A DNA stretch of 64,000 bases from Gaeumannomyces sp. JS-464. Taxonomy: Eukaryota > Ascomycota > Sordariomycetes > Magnaporthales > Magnaporthaceae. Position 1 is the first letter of the stretch, and each line of letters begins with the position of its first letter. Below the pieces are notes generated by a model. It did no database searches. It was not told the DNA's origin and saw nothing but the letters and a program-made list of their open reading frames with translations. The stretch lies in contig NGZR01000001.1 in assembly GCA_002197995.1 (NCBI GenBank), positions 12,047,501 through 12,111,500 of the forward strand, written 5' to 3'. Made by a program: the position numbers and the translations under genes. Shown here piece after piece: positions 1 to 10,164 of this stretch.

Positions 1-331
1 AAACATACAAAACAACAAACGCAATCGCCTCGCATCGACGACGTGCTGTAGTGCCCGCTTCCCATACCACAATGACACGACCCGCCCTTGGCCCAGAGAT
101 GGAGAAAGGGTAAGAAAGAACAAGACTGACTGATGAGAAAAAAGGTGGCGAGTTTTGAAAACCAAACGTTGCTTTGATTGCGTCACCTCCGTGCCTCTTG
201 TCTGCCTGACAAAACCAACCAGGAAGACATCTGTTCCAGCTCCGTCCCCTCCTATGTCTATCACCCCAAAGGGGGCTGCCAACAAACACGGGTTGGTCTC
301 CTTAGCCTGTCTACGCAGCCTCAGATGACAC

Positions 332-2375
332 TCAATGCCTCCGACCATCGCTGTTTCCATTACCAGACGATGAGCCAGATCCACCGAGTCTACTGAGCCA
401 GCCGGTGAGCGTTCTGGGAACGCCGCCACTGTTGCCGCTGCCACTATCGCCCTCGCTGTTATTGCCGTTGCCACCACTGGAACGATGACTGTGTCTGTGG
501 GACCGGTCGCCAAATAGGCCCGACGTGCGGTCCCTGTCCCGGTCCCTCTCCCTGTCTCTGTTCCGTTCCTGGTCTGCTGACGCAGATCCGAAGGACCAGA
601 ACGACACCTCGGGCGGACTTCGGTCCCTACTCCGATCATCCGCTGCAGCTGTCCTCTGCTGTTGCTGCTGCTGTTGTTGTTGTCGTTGTTGTTGCGACGC
701 GGCGCTGGGTGGCGAGAGCGAGTTTCGACGATACCCTCCTAACGGCGGAGTGCCCCTGCTGTTACTGTTGTTGCCGCTGCTGTCGCCTGACATGCCCACG
801 CCGAAAGTGGCGCTGCGAATCGCATTCAGTCGCTGCTCATTCTCCGAGGGCGTGCGCACTAGGCGGCGCCTGTAGTTAGAGGAGCTGCCATCGGCCGCTG
901 GACGTGTCGATGAAAAGTCCGAGGTTGGCTGCGGCGGGTTCGATGCCGATGCCGACGACTCTCCTGCCACGTTCGATCGCCCAGGAATGTTAAATCGAAG
1001 AAGGAAGCCGACGGCACGGAACCGCCGGTGGAGTTGCGCCAGCCGCTGCCCGACCCCTGGGGCGACGAAGCCGGCTGCCGCTTTTCCTCGATTGGGGCGC
1101 GGCAGATGGGGCACGTGTTGTGCTCCTTGAGCCAGAGCACCACACAATCACCGTGAAACCAATGTTTTGCACGGCAGGATAGTGACCTCGTCGCCTTGGT
1201 GTAGTTCGTCAATGCAGATTGTACACTCCACCTTCTCGCCGCTGCCAACCATGGTCGAATCCAGCTTCTTGCGCTCTAGCTTGTCCAGAGCCGACTGCGA
1301 AGCCGGCGGGGCCGCGTTGGACTGCGGGTTGGCTTCCATCAGATTCGATATGATCCGATCTAGCTCCTGCTGTGAGGTCACCACATCTCCCCAGTTCGCG
1401 TTGCCAGGAGGTCCGAACAGGGCGCTTATTATGTGGTGGAATTGCAATGGGAACCCATGGGAGGTTGCTCCCCGCCACGGCCGGTGTCATTTCTCAGCGT
1501 TTACACCGCCGCGATCGGCTGTGTTGGAGTTGTTGGCGTTGTTTGCACGCCAAATGGACTGTTGCCGGCCTGGGGCGTGATGTTGCCCATTATGGTTCCG
1601 AAAAGCCTGCATGGCGACCGATTAGAACTGGACTGCCGAGAGCATGCTGGAAATGGAATGGCAAGCGGTGGGAGGGGAGTGAGATGCTCGGTTGGAGCAA
1701 CACTACACATACATGGCAAAATCGCTGGCGACATCCTGCGTAGCACGGTTGGTGTCACGCTCGACACGCACAGGGGGTGTGGTGATGGTGAAGCCAGTCT
1801 GGCCGTTACCAAAACTGGATCTGTGGATGGTCGCGCGGGCGAAGCGAGCTCCAGGGACAGTGGCTGGGTTGTCCGAGGCGGACCTTCCCGGATCGAGGTC
1901 GCCGACCATCTCGGCGAAGCGGTGCAGGATGGCATGGGGATCGGCTGGGTGCACCGGGCCAGACGCCCCGCCAGGTTCGTGGTGGGACGGGCTCCGGTAT
2001 GTCGTCCGACTAAAAAACATGCCGCCGGGCCCCCGCCGAAACTGCCGTTCTATATCATTTTCCTCCAGATCGGAGTCATGGTCCATGTCCCGCCGCCGGA
2101 GATCGCGGGGGTCGTTCTCGCGGTCCGATATCTAGTTATGTCATGTCAGCATTCCGCTTTCGCAAGCATGGGCTCGGCCAAGAGGAGAAGATGGGAAGGA
2201 CCAGAAAGTAGAAAGAGAAAAATCTTTGACGCACAATCTCGGTGGCCCCAGAATTGCACTGGGGGCACTGAAGGTCGCCAGTGTCGTGATACCACTCGTG
2301 CCTGCAATTATGGCAAAAGACGACATCTCTGCCGGTGAAGGCATCCAGGTGCCGACCGTGGAACAAGCCCGACAT
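332..2375 (-). CDS. RING-H2 E3 ubiquitin ligase, RNF126/RNF115-like, frame broken
   Basis: Predicted ubiquitin ligase. The N-terminal zinc ribbon (CHNCRHEW...CPQCNS) begins at the ATG at 2375. An acidic linker follows, then a conserved DFAMLFGTIMGN-type segment after an intron, then GFPLQFHHIISALFG and a RING-H2 finger (CTICIDEL, LPC, HWFHGDC, CPICRAP). The tail is Ser/Arg/Gln-rich with a polyQ tract. Introns read at 2132-2234 (GTGCGT...TAG), near 1600-1700 (GTATGT donor) and near 1470-1515. The frame breaks twice: four T at 1164-1167 (one too many) lies between the third and fourth RING ligands, and a second shift lies near 985-1015 just after the finger. Zinc ribbon plus distal RING-H2 is the RNF126/BCA2 arrangement (family knowledge); substrate unknown. 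Family call is firm, exact exons less so. Confidence 0.85.
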
Positions 2376-4287
2376 GTTGCGACCGCTGCTTTCGTGCTGG
2401 TTCCGGGAGCTTTGGCTTTGGTAAGCAGCGAGAGCAGCGAGCCCCAGGCTGACAGCTAGGCCGGCGGCTCGGAAGGCGCGGAAAGCCAGAGTGGCGGATG
2501 GTGTTTGCGAGAAACAGGTTTTGTAGCGATGCGGGGTTCGTGGCAAAGAGGCGAAACTACGGTCGGCGCGTCAGGCTGGGCCTCTCTGGGCTGGATCTAT
2601 AAGAAACCCAAAGGCAGGGTTCCGAGAGGGTGGCGAGCCCGGCCACTTCGAAGGCCAAGCTGCAAACAGCACTTTCGGGATATCCACCGGCCGACCAGGC
2701 GGCGAGCGAGGATGGAGGCAAGGCGAGGCGGGCCAGGGCAGGCTGAGATGCGATGCTTGGGGCGTCCAAGGTGGGTAGGCGGGCTCCTGCAGCGTTGCGT
2801 TGCTTCCGAGGCGGATTCGGGTTGTCAGGGAGAAACGAGAAAGGAGCTAAGTTGACAGCGCCAGGTCAGCGGGTGGCTGTTTTGTGGCAAGCCTGAGCTC
2901 TCCTTCAACGGGCGGTTGGGAAACGGCCTAGTTTGGTTATCCGTGTGGCGTGGGTTATCGATTCTGGTCATAGGCGGGTTACGGCTGTTTTGGCCAGCTA
3001 AGGAAATAGGTAGGTAGGTAGGTGCCAGATAGGTTATTTGCTGGATTTGAGAAGAGAGGGAGGAAATGCAAGAAAGACGGCCCGATCAAACAGTCGCCTG
3101 GAACGGAAATTTGGGCGTGCCAGCGTCGGGTCGCGGAGCTCGCTGACCGTCAGGCCCAGATGCCGGGACGAAGTCGAAGGTTGTCTGGTTGGGCGCCAGC
3201 AAACAGACACCCCGAGTCAAACAGCTGTGCTACCCCGTCTGGTGTGTTGAGGTCGGGAGAAATGAGGTGCTCAGAAGGAGCTTGTGGGAAGACGACGCCG
3301 GCCCGCCCAGTGATGTCGTCGCGGCAGGATCCAGTCACGGACAGGGGTGGGCAGCGGGAATACGGTGGAGGCCGGGCCCACAGGCTTAACAGCGCAGGTG
3401 CTGCGTCAACCTTGGCCTGGCTCCTGGTGCGTCACGACAGAATTGGCTGGCCTGCTGTCGACCTAGGGAACCGAGGAAGAAATAGCGTGGTTTGCTTCCA
3501 GGGGCCAAACCATTGCATTGGCAATCGAAAAGGGCCTGGAAGGTGCCAGAATCCGTTCTGCACTGCGCCTACGGACTGGGCTTGCTGCTCGTTCCACCAC
3601 AGTCTGTTGAGCACTCGCTCGCGCCACAACACGGAATCCGATTTGACCCGGTGCTATTCATTGCCCACGCCATCAACACGTCGTGGAGACATGTGGCGTG
3701 CATCCTATCCCATTATCGTTCTTTTTCTTTTTCTTTTTCTCTAGACGCTTTCAACTCTAGGAACTGTATTCACGATGGCTACTTCCGGCTCACTGATGGA
3801 GCGTTTATCTGGGTCCCAATCGTTTTGACAGAGGTCTACCTAGAGTTGATGTGGCCGAGGCGTCACATATGTACCAGCCATTGGACAAATAGGTACACAA
3901 CTGCGCTCTGGGAGGGGCTGGGCAGCCCATGTACCACCTAGAGCTCGAGCGCATCTGACACTCCCCGCGCAGTGCATGCGTAGTCAACGCCCTCACATGG
4001 TTGGCGTGGCTTGGGCACCTCGGCATGGTAGATCGATCCAAGCGGGAAAAAAAGTACACATCGGGTTGAAGAAAGGGGTATTATATAGCTACTCATCTGC
4101 TACAGGCATACAGGCTTAGATAGAGAGTGAGCTGTTGATACATATTAGCGCTTATCAACGAGGGTGAGGGGCGGTGCGATACACATGCTCCTCCGCCCCG
4201 AGGGGCGCTGGCACTGGAAACCAGACAAGCCCGGCATCGGGTTACCTTCTCATGCACGTGGATAGCAAACCATCTGGCTGCCTGCGG
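2376..4287. other. Intergenic, no gene supported
   Basis: Upstream of the RING gene and downstream of FIS1. Several open frames exist on both strands, but none reads like a protein or has a plausible splice structure. It contains four TAGG units at 3007-3022 and a TTTTTC-rich stretch near 3718-3742. Confidence 0.6.
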
Positions 4288-5076
4288 CTACCTCTTACGG
4301 CCCAGGTTCCTGATGAGGATGCCGCCCACGACACTGGCGGCGACGGCGACCCCGCCGATGATGGCGGCGCCCAGCAGACCCTCCTTGGCCACCTTGTCGT
4401 CGATGAGCGCGCGCAGGTTCGTTGCCTGCTGGTTTGTCGGCTCCTTGTCCAGCAGTAGGTCATTATACCGCCTCGCGTCCGCGTAGTTGCCCAGTTTGTA
4501 GTTGCCCAGCGCCAGGTAGTAGAGGCACTCGCGCCGCCGCTCCGGCGACGTCCGGAATATCTCCGACAGCAGCATCACTCCGGTCTGCTGGTCCGCCCGC
4601 GCGTTAGACTTGACGAGACCCTACGCGCGTAGTTAGGATCCGGATTGTCTGTTAGCCGCTGGCCATTTCGCCGCCTCCAGCTGTGGTCATCTGCGGGGTT
4701 GATTTTTTTTTTTTTTTTACGTTTTTATAACCCCTGAGGGGCCCCTGAAAGACAGGAAGAGGGAGAGAGAAAAAAAAAAAGTGTGTGGCCGTACCCAGGC
4801 ATAGTTGAACTTCGTCTGCACGCCGACCATGTCCCCTCCTTCTCGAACTGCGCTCGCAGGACCTGGAGTTCGTCGGGCTTGAGCGGCCTGTCCAACACGG
4901 CATTTTCAGTATATGGGCTGTCGCCGCAAGCAGGGGCTCAGGTCGAGCGTCGAGGGGTCTGGAACAACCATACATTTCCGCATCTATAGCATCTGTGCGC
5001 GCATCTCTAGTCAGTTTGCGCCGGGCGAGCGGAGCGGAGATTTTCGAGGGAGCTCACAAGGAAGATTGGACCCCAT
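4288..5076 (-). CDS. FIS1: Mitochondrial fission protein Fis1, frame broken in exon 2
   Basis: Tail-anchored outer mitochondrial (and peroxisomal) membrane adaptor for the fission dynamin. The last exon (4620-4288) encodes [14 protein letters not shown], the TPR helices ([29 protein letters not shown]) and a C-terminal anchor ending in basic IRNLGRKR. The preceding exon (to 4795) encodes [18 protein letters not shown] and [10 protein letters not shown], joined by an intron at 4621-4794. Between EKEG and GVQTKF the C run at 4833-4836 is one base short, so the frame shifts. The start is uncertain. ATG at 5076 gives MGSNLP followed by a GTGAGC donor, which fits the usual xxxLPY start, but the join is out of phase unless another base is missing. 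Identity is secure; the N-terminus is not. Confidence 0.9.
4621..4794 (-). other. FIS1 intron with T17 and A10 tracts
   Basis: GTACGG donor after the Tyr-Ala-Trp codons and a TAG acceptor before Gly-Leu-Val-Lys. On the + strand a run of about 17 T (4702-4718) is followed 50 bases later by a run of 10 A (about 4771-4780), so the two runs could pair in the transcript. Confidence 0.7.
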
Positions 5077-5177
5077 CGTGGACGGCTGTGCGTGGTGCGG
5101 GGAGGGCGAGAGGGGCGGTTCTGGTTTCGGGCTGGAGGAATAAAATATGTCCGTTTGAGTCTCTCGCGAGGCTTCGG

Positions 5178-5184
5178 TTTTATA
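5178..5184 (-). promoter_or_regulatory. TATA-like box upstream of FIS1
   Basis: TATAAAA on the minus strand, about 100 bases upstream of the proposed FIS1 ATG. Position and sequence fit a core promoter; there is no other evidence. Confidence 0.35.
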
Positions 5185-5470
5185 CGGCCGGTCGAGCGGT
5201 GATGGTAGTTGAGGCGGCGGTCTGTAGGCTAACACTGCGACGCATCACACGACAATCCCAGCTGCTCCGACGGGTGGTGCGTGTGGCCAAGCTTTGAATG
5301 CTGTGCCTGCGCCGCCCCGCACCGTGAGCTTTTCCCGTCCCACCTTCACCCACCGGCCCACAAGGGTGGGCCGCGCGGCAAAAACAAATGACGTGCAAGA
5401 CATTTCTGCGATAAGATAGCAGGGGTCGTCCTGGCGACACGCTAGCTGTGTTTACTTTGAAACCACTTGA

Positions 5471-5506
5471 CCTAACACCGATCCTAACCATAACTCTAAG
5501 CCTAAC
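5471..5506. repeat. Degenerate CCTAAC (telomere-like) repeats
   Basis: CCTAAC occurs at 5471, 5483 and 5501, with a variant TAACTCTAAG between. The units resemble degenerate CCCTAA telomere units. They sit in the intergenic space between FIS1 and SPC24, about 110 bases before the SPC24 ATG. Confidence 0.5.
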
Positions 5507-5617
5507 CATTGTCCCGAAACCATCACCAAGTCGACTTGACTGCATCTTGAAATCGAATGCTGGAAACACGGCCGCAGCCATTCAGTCACCGCCTTATTGC
5601 ATAATTAAGTTGGCACG

Positions 5618-6369
5618 ATGATTCTCGAGGAGGACCCCGCGCTGGCAAGTCTCCAAACACTAAACTTACCCCTGGATTTGTTCGCTTTGCTGACCTGCCG
5701 CCGCTGTCCCCGCTTGCAGTTGATTCGCGCCACGGTCAACAACTTCAACATCCAGCCCGATAAAGCCGCCATCACGCGTGTGGGGGGCGCGCTATCGATG
5801 CTCCAAGAGGCGCGGCAACTCAGACTGCGCGAGGCCGAGACGTCTCTCAAGAGTGCGTGATACCCATGGAGCACCTCCCAACCAGCGGATAGGGACCTAA
5901 CAGACAAACGCGTGCGCACAGAACTCTCGCGCCAGCTCAACACGCTCCAGTCGCAGCACGCCGAGCTGACGTCGCAGCACTCGTCGGCCGCGCACGCGTC
6001 GGAGATGGCGCGGCTGGACACGCAAAAGTTCCGCACAGCCAAGGCGGCGTCGGACCTCGAGGTCGAGACGGAGAGGCTGTCGTCGCAGGCCGCGACCTGG
6101 CCACGCGCCTGCAGGAGCTCGAGCTGCAGGGCGTCGAGGGCGAGGCCTCGGCCACGGACCCGGTCGAGGACGAGGTCCTGCTCCGCCTCAAGGTCTACCG
6201 CAGCCTAGGCATCGAGCTCGAGCGCGACGGCGACGGGCCCGACGGCGCCGGCGGCGAGTGGACCCGCGCCGTCATCCGCAACGACCGCAAGGGCGATGTC
6301 CACGTCGTTAACATGGACAAGAAGTTCACCAGGTTCTTCTACGCAAACTACTTTTGGCAGACGCTATAA
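5618..6369 (+). CDS. SPC24: Kinetochore protein Spc24 (Ndc80 complex), one frameshift
   Basis: Subunit of the Ndc80 complex; with Spc25 it anchors the complex to the inner kinetochore. Exon 1 (5618-5644) encodes [10 protein letters not shown] 75-base intron (5645-5719) has a GC donor (GCAAGT) and a CAG acceptor. Exon 2 (5720-5852) encodes [15 protein letters not shown] and a coiled-coil start. Intron 2 is 5853-5921 (GTGCGT...CACAG), joining to give [11 protein letters not shown]. Exon 3 carries the rest of the coiled coil and the globular RWD-type end ([39 protein letters not shown]). Exons sum to 608 nt, one short of 203 codons. The lost base lies near 6089-6096, between LSSQAA and [11 protein letters not shown]. 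About 202 residues when repaired, normal for the family. Confidence 0.93.
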
Positions 6370-7165
6370 GGGCCCGCTGCGTCTTTGTCCGGTCCCGGCG
6401 AGGGACGGGGGTGTATGATTTGAACGATAAGGTAAGCGAAACCTATAGACTTGACGGAAACCGTCAGACTGCTGCACTCTTGACCTTTCACTGACCCTCC
6501 GTGTTAAGTTACGATGAAACACATAATGATACGACGGTGTTGGCGGCGTTTTGTTTGAGGGACCTCTTTATGGGCGGGCGGCCTCGTATTCTGCCCGGCA
6601 CAGCAGGTTCCTTGTCTGACTGAGCACATGGCTTAAAACCCCGTCCCAGAATTCTGCGCATTTGGATTCCCAATGTAACAAGAACTGCCGGCAGTTTTGG
6701 TGGAACTAGATCTAGCCTTCCCTTCGAGTTTGATCGATACCCAATCTACCATATATCTTGTAATCACCAAGTATTGAGCAAGTCGCATGTATGATCCACC
6801 AACACCTGGCTCTATACTATACCTCTTTCGGAAGCACAAACGCAACTCATGTCCTACAATGCTTCATGTACAAATTTTCTCTGCGCTGCTGCTCCGGGGG
6901 TTCCTTGACCCAAACCTGCGAGTTATCTTTTACCTTCTCTCAGGGCATGAAGACATATCCAGTTCGGTGGAATGGTATATGCCCGCACAGCCGACGTCAC
7001 CTCGAATCTAGACATTCGTGAGACGTTATTGTCGACTTACAAAGATGGCGACATAGCGTTTGTCTTGACACGGGGCTGCGACCCTTTTGCTTCGGAGTAT
7101 TGGTATGGTTATGATAGAGAACGAGTGTTGGCATTTCTAATCTCACCCTGCTTTCTGCCCTCCCT
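6370..7165. other. Intergenic, nothing recognised
   Basis: Downstream of SPC24, slightly more AT-rich than the genes. Only short overlapping frames without protein-like content are present. Confidence 0.6.
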
Positions 7166-8272
7166 TCACCTGCGCTTCACAGCCCAAACTCGGATGTCTG
7201 CCGTGTCCTCTTCCAGGGGGTCGATGAGCCGCTGCGGCTGGTCGCGTACGCGACCGTGGGGGCATTGCCACCAAACCCGGCACCCTCGCCGCCGGCACGC
7301 AGAAGCGAAGGGACGCCCCCGATGGAAGCTCTGCGGCGTGAGCTGTTGGATGCCACCGGCAGGGCCTGGCCACCACCGCTCCGCAACATAGTGAGCAGCT
7401 TGCAACTGCTGCGATTGATTGTAGTGATGATGATAATGCTGCTGTTGCTGCTGCTGGAACAGCCGTATCCCGGGGTTCATATCGCCGCCCTGGTGTAAGA
7501 GGCGAGAGGAGAGCGAGAGCTGGGGCGCAAAGTCGCTCGGCCAGCCACCACTGCCACCATGCTCAATCTCGTCCGGATAGTAGTAATAGCTGTCCGGCTC
7601 GTCGTCGTCATCGTCGTAAAAATCGCCCGTATCGCCGTCGTGGCCATCCAGCGGGCCCCCGGCGGGCGAGATCAGAGAGTGGCGTCTCCCGTTGGCGACG
7701 CCGCTCCCTCCCCCTCCCGTCGGCCCTTGACCCAGGCTGAAGCCGGATATGCCCTGTCTGTGACCACCCAAACCAGTGGGGCCCGTCCCGGTGGTGCCGT
7801 TGTTGTCGTTCCCGTTGAAGGTAAAGCCGTTGGTCAGGCTGGAGCTCGCGCTGTTTGATGTGCTACAACTGCTGCTGGGGCTACTACGGGTGTTGGGGAC
7901 AGGTAGGGTTACGCACTGGCTGAGGCTGTTTCCTCGAGGGTGGCGAGATCGGCCGCTTCCCTGGATGACGAGCAGAGGAGAGGGTTGGCGTGCAACGGCG
8001 GTTTCGGAGCTCAGTGATCGGGCGTGACTGCCGCCGAGGCTCGGGACAGAGGCTGTTGACGCGGACGCGGGAGGTGAGGAGGCGAAGGGCCAAAAGAAAA
8101 CGCGGCAGATGGACCTGAAGGCAGCGTGGAGGAGTATGGCTCCTGTGAGAAAGACGAGCAGAGTGGCAGACAGGAAGCTTGTGCAGATGGCGGCAACGGT
8201 CAGCGGCCCCGACAGTACGACCGCGGCGGCAACAAGGGCCAAGTTCCAGGGTTTCAACAAGGCCCAGCCCAT
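7166..8272 (-). CDS. Hypothetical membrane protein, low-complexity tail
   Basis: Not recognised. ATG at 8272. The first ~60 residues hold one or two hydrophobic segments (LALVAAAVVLSG, then ATLLVFLTGAILLHAAF) followed by an aromatic/basic patch. The rest is Ser/Gly/Asn-rich, with an acidic DDDDDEPDSYYYYPDE stretch, a QQQQQQ run and a His-rich patch, suggesting a long disordered cytosolic tail. The open frame runs to 7166. A second frame ending at 7177 reads more naturally over the last 60-70 residues (SSRRRASIGG, STPWKRTRQTSEFGL), so a one-base shift near 7380 is likely. No function is proposed. Confidence 0.6.
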   Translation of the reverse strand: MGWALLKPWNLALVAAAVVLSGPLTVAAICTSFLSATLLVFLTGAILLHAAFRSICRVFFWPFASSPPASASTASVPSLGGSHARSLSSETAVARQPSPLLVIQGSGRSRHPRGNSLSQCVTLPVPNTRSSPSSSCSTSNSASSSLTNGFTFNGNDNNGTTGTGPTGLGGHRQGISGFSLGQGPTGGGGSGVANGRRHSLISPAGGPLDGHDGDTGDFYDDDDDEPDSYYYYPDEIEHGGSGGWPSDFAPQLSLSSRLLHQGGDMNPGIRLFQQQQQQHYHHHYNQSQQLQAAHYVAERWWPGPAGGIQQLTPQSFHRGRPFASACRRRGCRVWWQCPHGRVRDQPQRLIDPLEEDTADIRVWAVKRR

Positions 8273-10164
8273 GGTTGGTTGGTGTGCGGGTGTTCGTGTG
8301 AGTGGTTCGTTGTGCGGGCGAGGACGGGCGTGTTTTGTGTCCGCGTGCCAGCCTTTAGGGACGCCGTTGAGGTAGATAAGGAGGCTCAGGCACCCCGGAA
8401 TTCTGTTCCACCGTCCCACCTGTCTCTCACCGTTCTTCGTCTCCGTCCGCCGCCCCGGAGGCTCAGTGAGACCTTGAGACAATCCTTGCCAGGGCTGTTT
8501 GCCAATGTGGGAGATGATATGGACGGCCGTTGGGAGAGATAATGGAAGTGGCCGTCGAGCCAAGCAGCGTATTGAGTCGACAGCGCGGCAGTGGGAGAAA
8601 AGGGGCGGCCACTCTCCAGACGACAAATTTGCGGTGAGGCCAAGAGCGGATTGGCAATAGCCTTCTCTCCTCGCCTTCTCACCCAGCCAGAAACCTTTGG
8701 CTCGATCAGAGGTGTCCGAGGAGGGGAGAGTCCAGTGCCTTGGGGGATGGGAGGCCGGCGCGGTGCGGTGCAGCGACTGGCAGTCGGCCGGACCGGACCC
8801 TTTGATCGGCACTGCACCCCAGAAAGGACTGTGCAGAGAGCAAGCAGATCGGGGGTAGCATGTGAAGGACGGAAACTTGCGGAGGAAAAGAAAGTTGGAG
8901 GTTGATACATGTACATGTACGGCCGAGTCAGAGCTGGAACCTGGTCAGGGCAAGCGCACGGCTCTCCCAGGGGCCATCCAGGTCGTCGGGCTTGAGCAGC
9001 CTCTCTCCTTCAGGGTCGAGCGGGGGTGAAACCAACAGCGTGGCTGGAGATGTCATGGCTGCATGAAAGCCAGGGCCGGCCTGTGCTCGGCAAACTCTAG
9101 GCTGGCTTGCTTCTCACGCGGAGATCGGGATGGGGAGGACGGCCTTGGAGCAATGTGCCCAGATAGCGAGGCGGACATGACGACTGGTTGGCTGCTTCAG
9201 ACCGATCTAAACAAGCGTCCAAGCACGCAACCGCCTGCTGCACTATGTACCTAGGTAGGTACCACGCATGTACATAGAGCAATACCAGCTCGGGACTCCA
9301 GGGCCAACCTAGCAGAGAGAAGATTGGATGGCCGGACCGATCGATCCTGCTCTCGACCAGCCGTCCGCTTCTAGGCCCTTCCTAGGATGATGCTGGAAAG
9401 GCCCAGTCTGGGGCGGACGCTGGCCAGCCGCGGTCAGCCCGACGGAGCGAGCATGTCGAGTTGAGCGGTGAGTCTCTCCTCCGTCTTCCTCATGGACGAA
9501 AACGCAGAGAGTGCCCGGGCGTGGAATGCGATGGGAGTGCAAGAGGAGAGCGAGTAGCGGCAAAAGCGACTCTCGCCGCTGGGCACGGCTGGCTCCTGCG
9601 ATGTGGCCGTTGGTGGGTTTGATTGAGGCGCTGCTGCGCACAAAATGCCCGCGGGGGTGCAGTTGCAGCGAACAGACATTCGCCCGACGTTTCTGATGCA
9701 ACTTCGACTCTATCCATAGGTTGATGGCGACAAAGCTAAAGACACCACCAAGGCAGGCTGGGAGTTGGGACGCGCCATCAACCCTGTTTCTTTTGTTTCT
9801 TTGCGATACATTACCGCCGTTGCCAACCACGATACAGGACAGAATACCGAGTCGCCCATAGGGGCTGCGTGTTGGCAATGGATGGGGGTTTGACGCGGGG
9901 ATGGACGGGGCTTGCAGCGCATTTTCGGGCGGGGAGAAAGCTGGAAACCCCTGGAGACGGCGCAAAAGCGGGGGGGCTCGACGGCGGGCCAGAGGGTGAC
10001 ATCACCATCCCACCAATCGCCAAGGCACGTCAGATGCCGCCGCGGCGCTCACAATCGTCGTCCATCCGATCACTTGATTGAAGCTGCCCCGTCCGAGAGT
10101 ACCTATACGCTACGTACCTGCGCAAGTCAAGTCTGGCCCATCTGCCAGGCTGGGCAACACAAAG
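8273..10164. other. Intergenic, divergent promoter region
   Basis: Lies between the membrane-protein start (-) and the TatD start (+). It contains a short palindrome GTACCTAGGTAGGTACC-like element at 9247-9263 and ACATGTACATGT near 8908-8920. No coding sequence is supported. Confidence 0.6.

Noticed and set aside
1433..2338. 301-codon plus-strand frame
   Set aside because: It lies wholly over the RING gene exons and has no protein-like features.
5471..5506. True telomere or chromosome end
   Set aside because: Only three imperfect units are present, inside a gene-rich region with genes on both sides.
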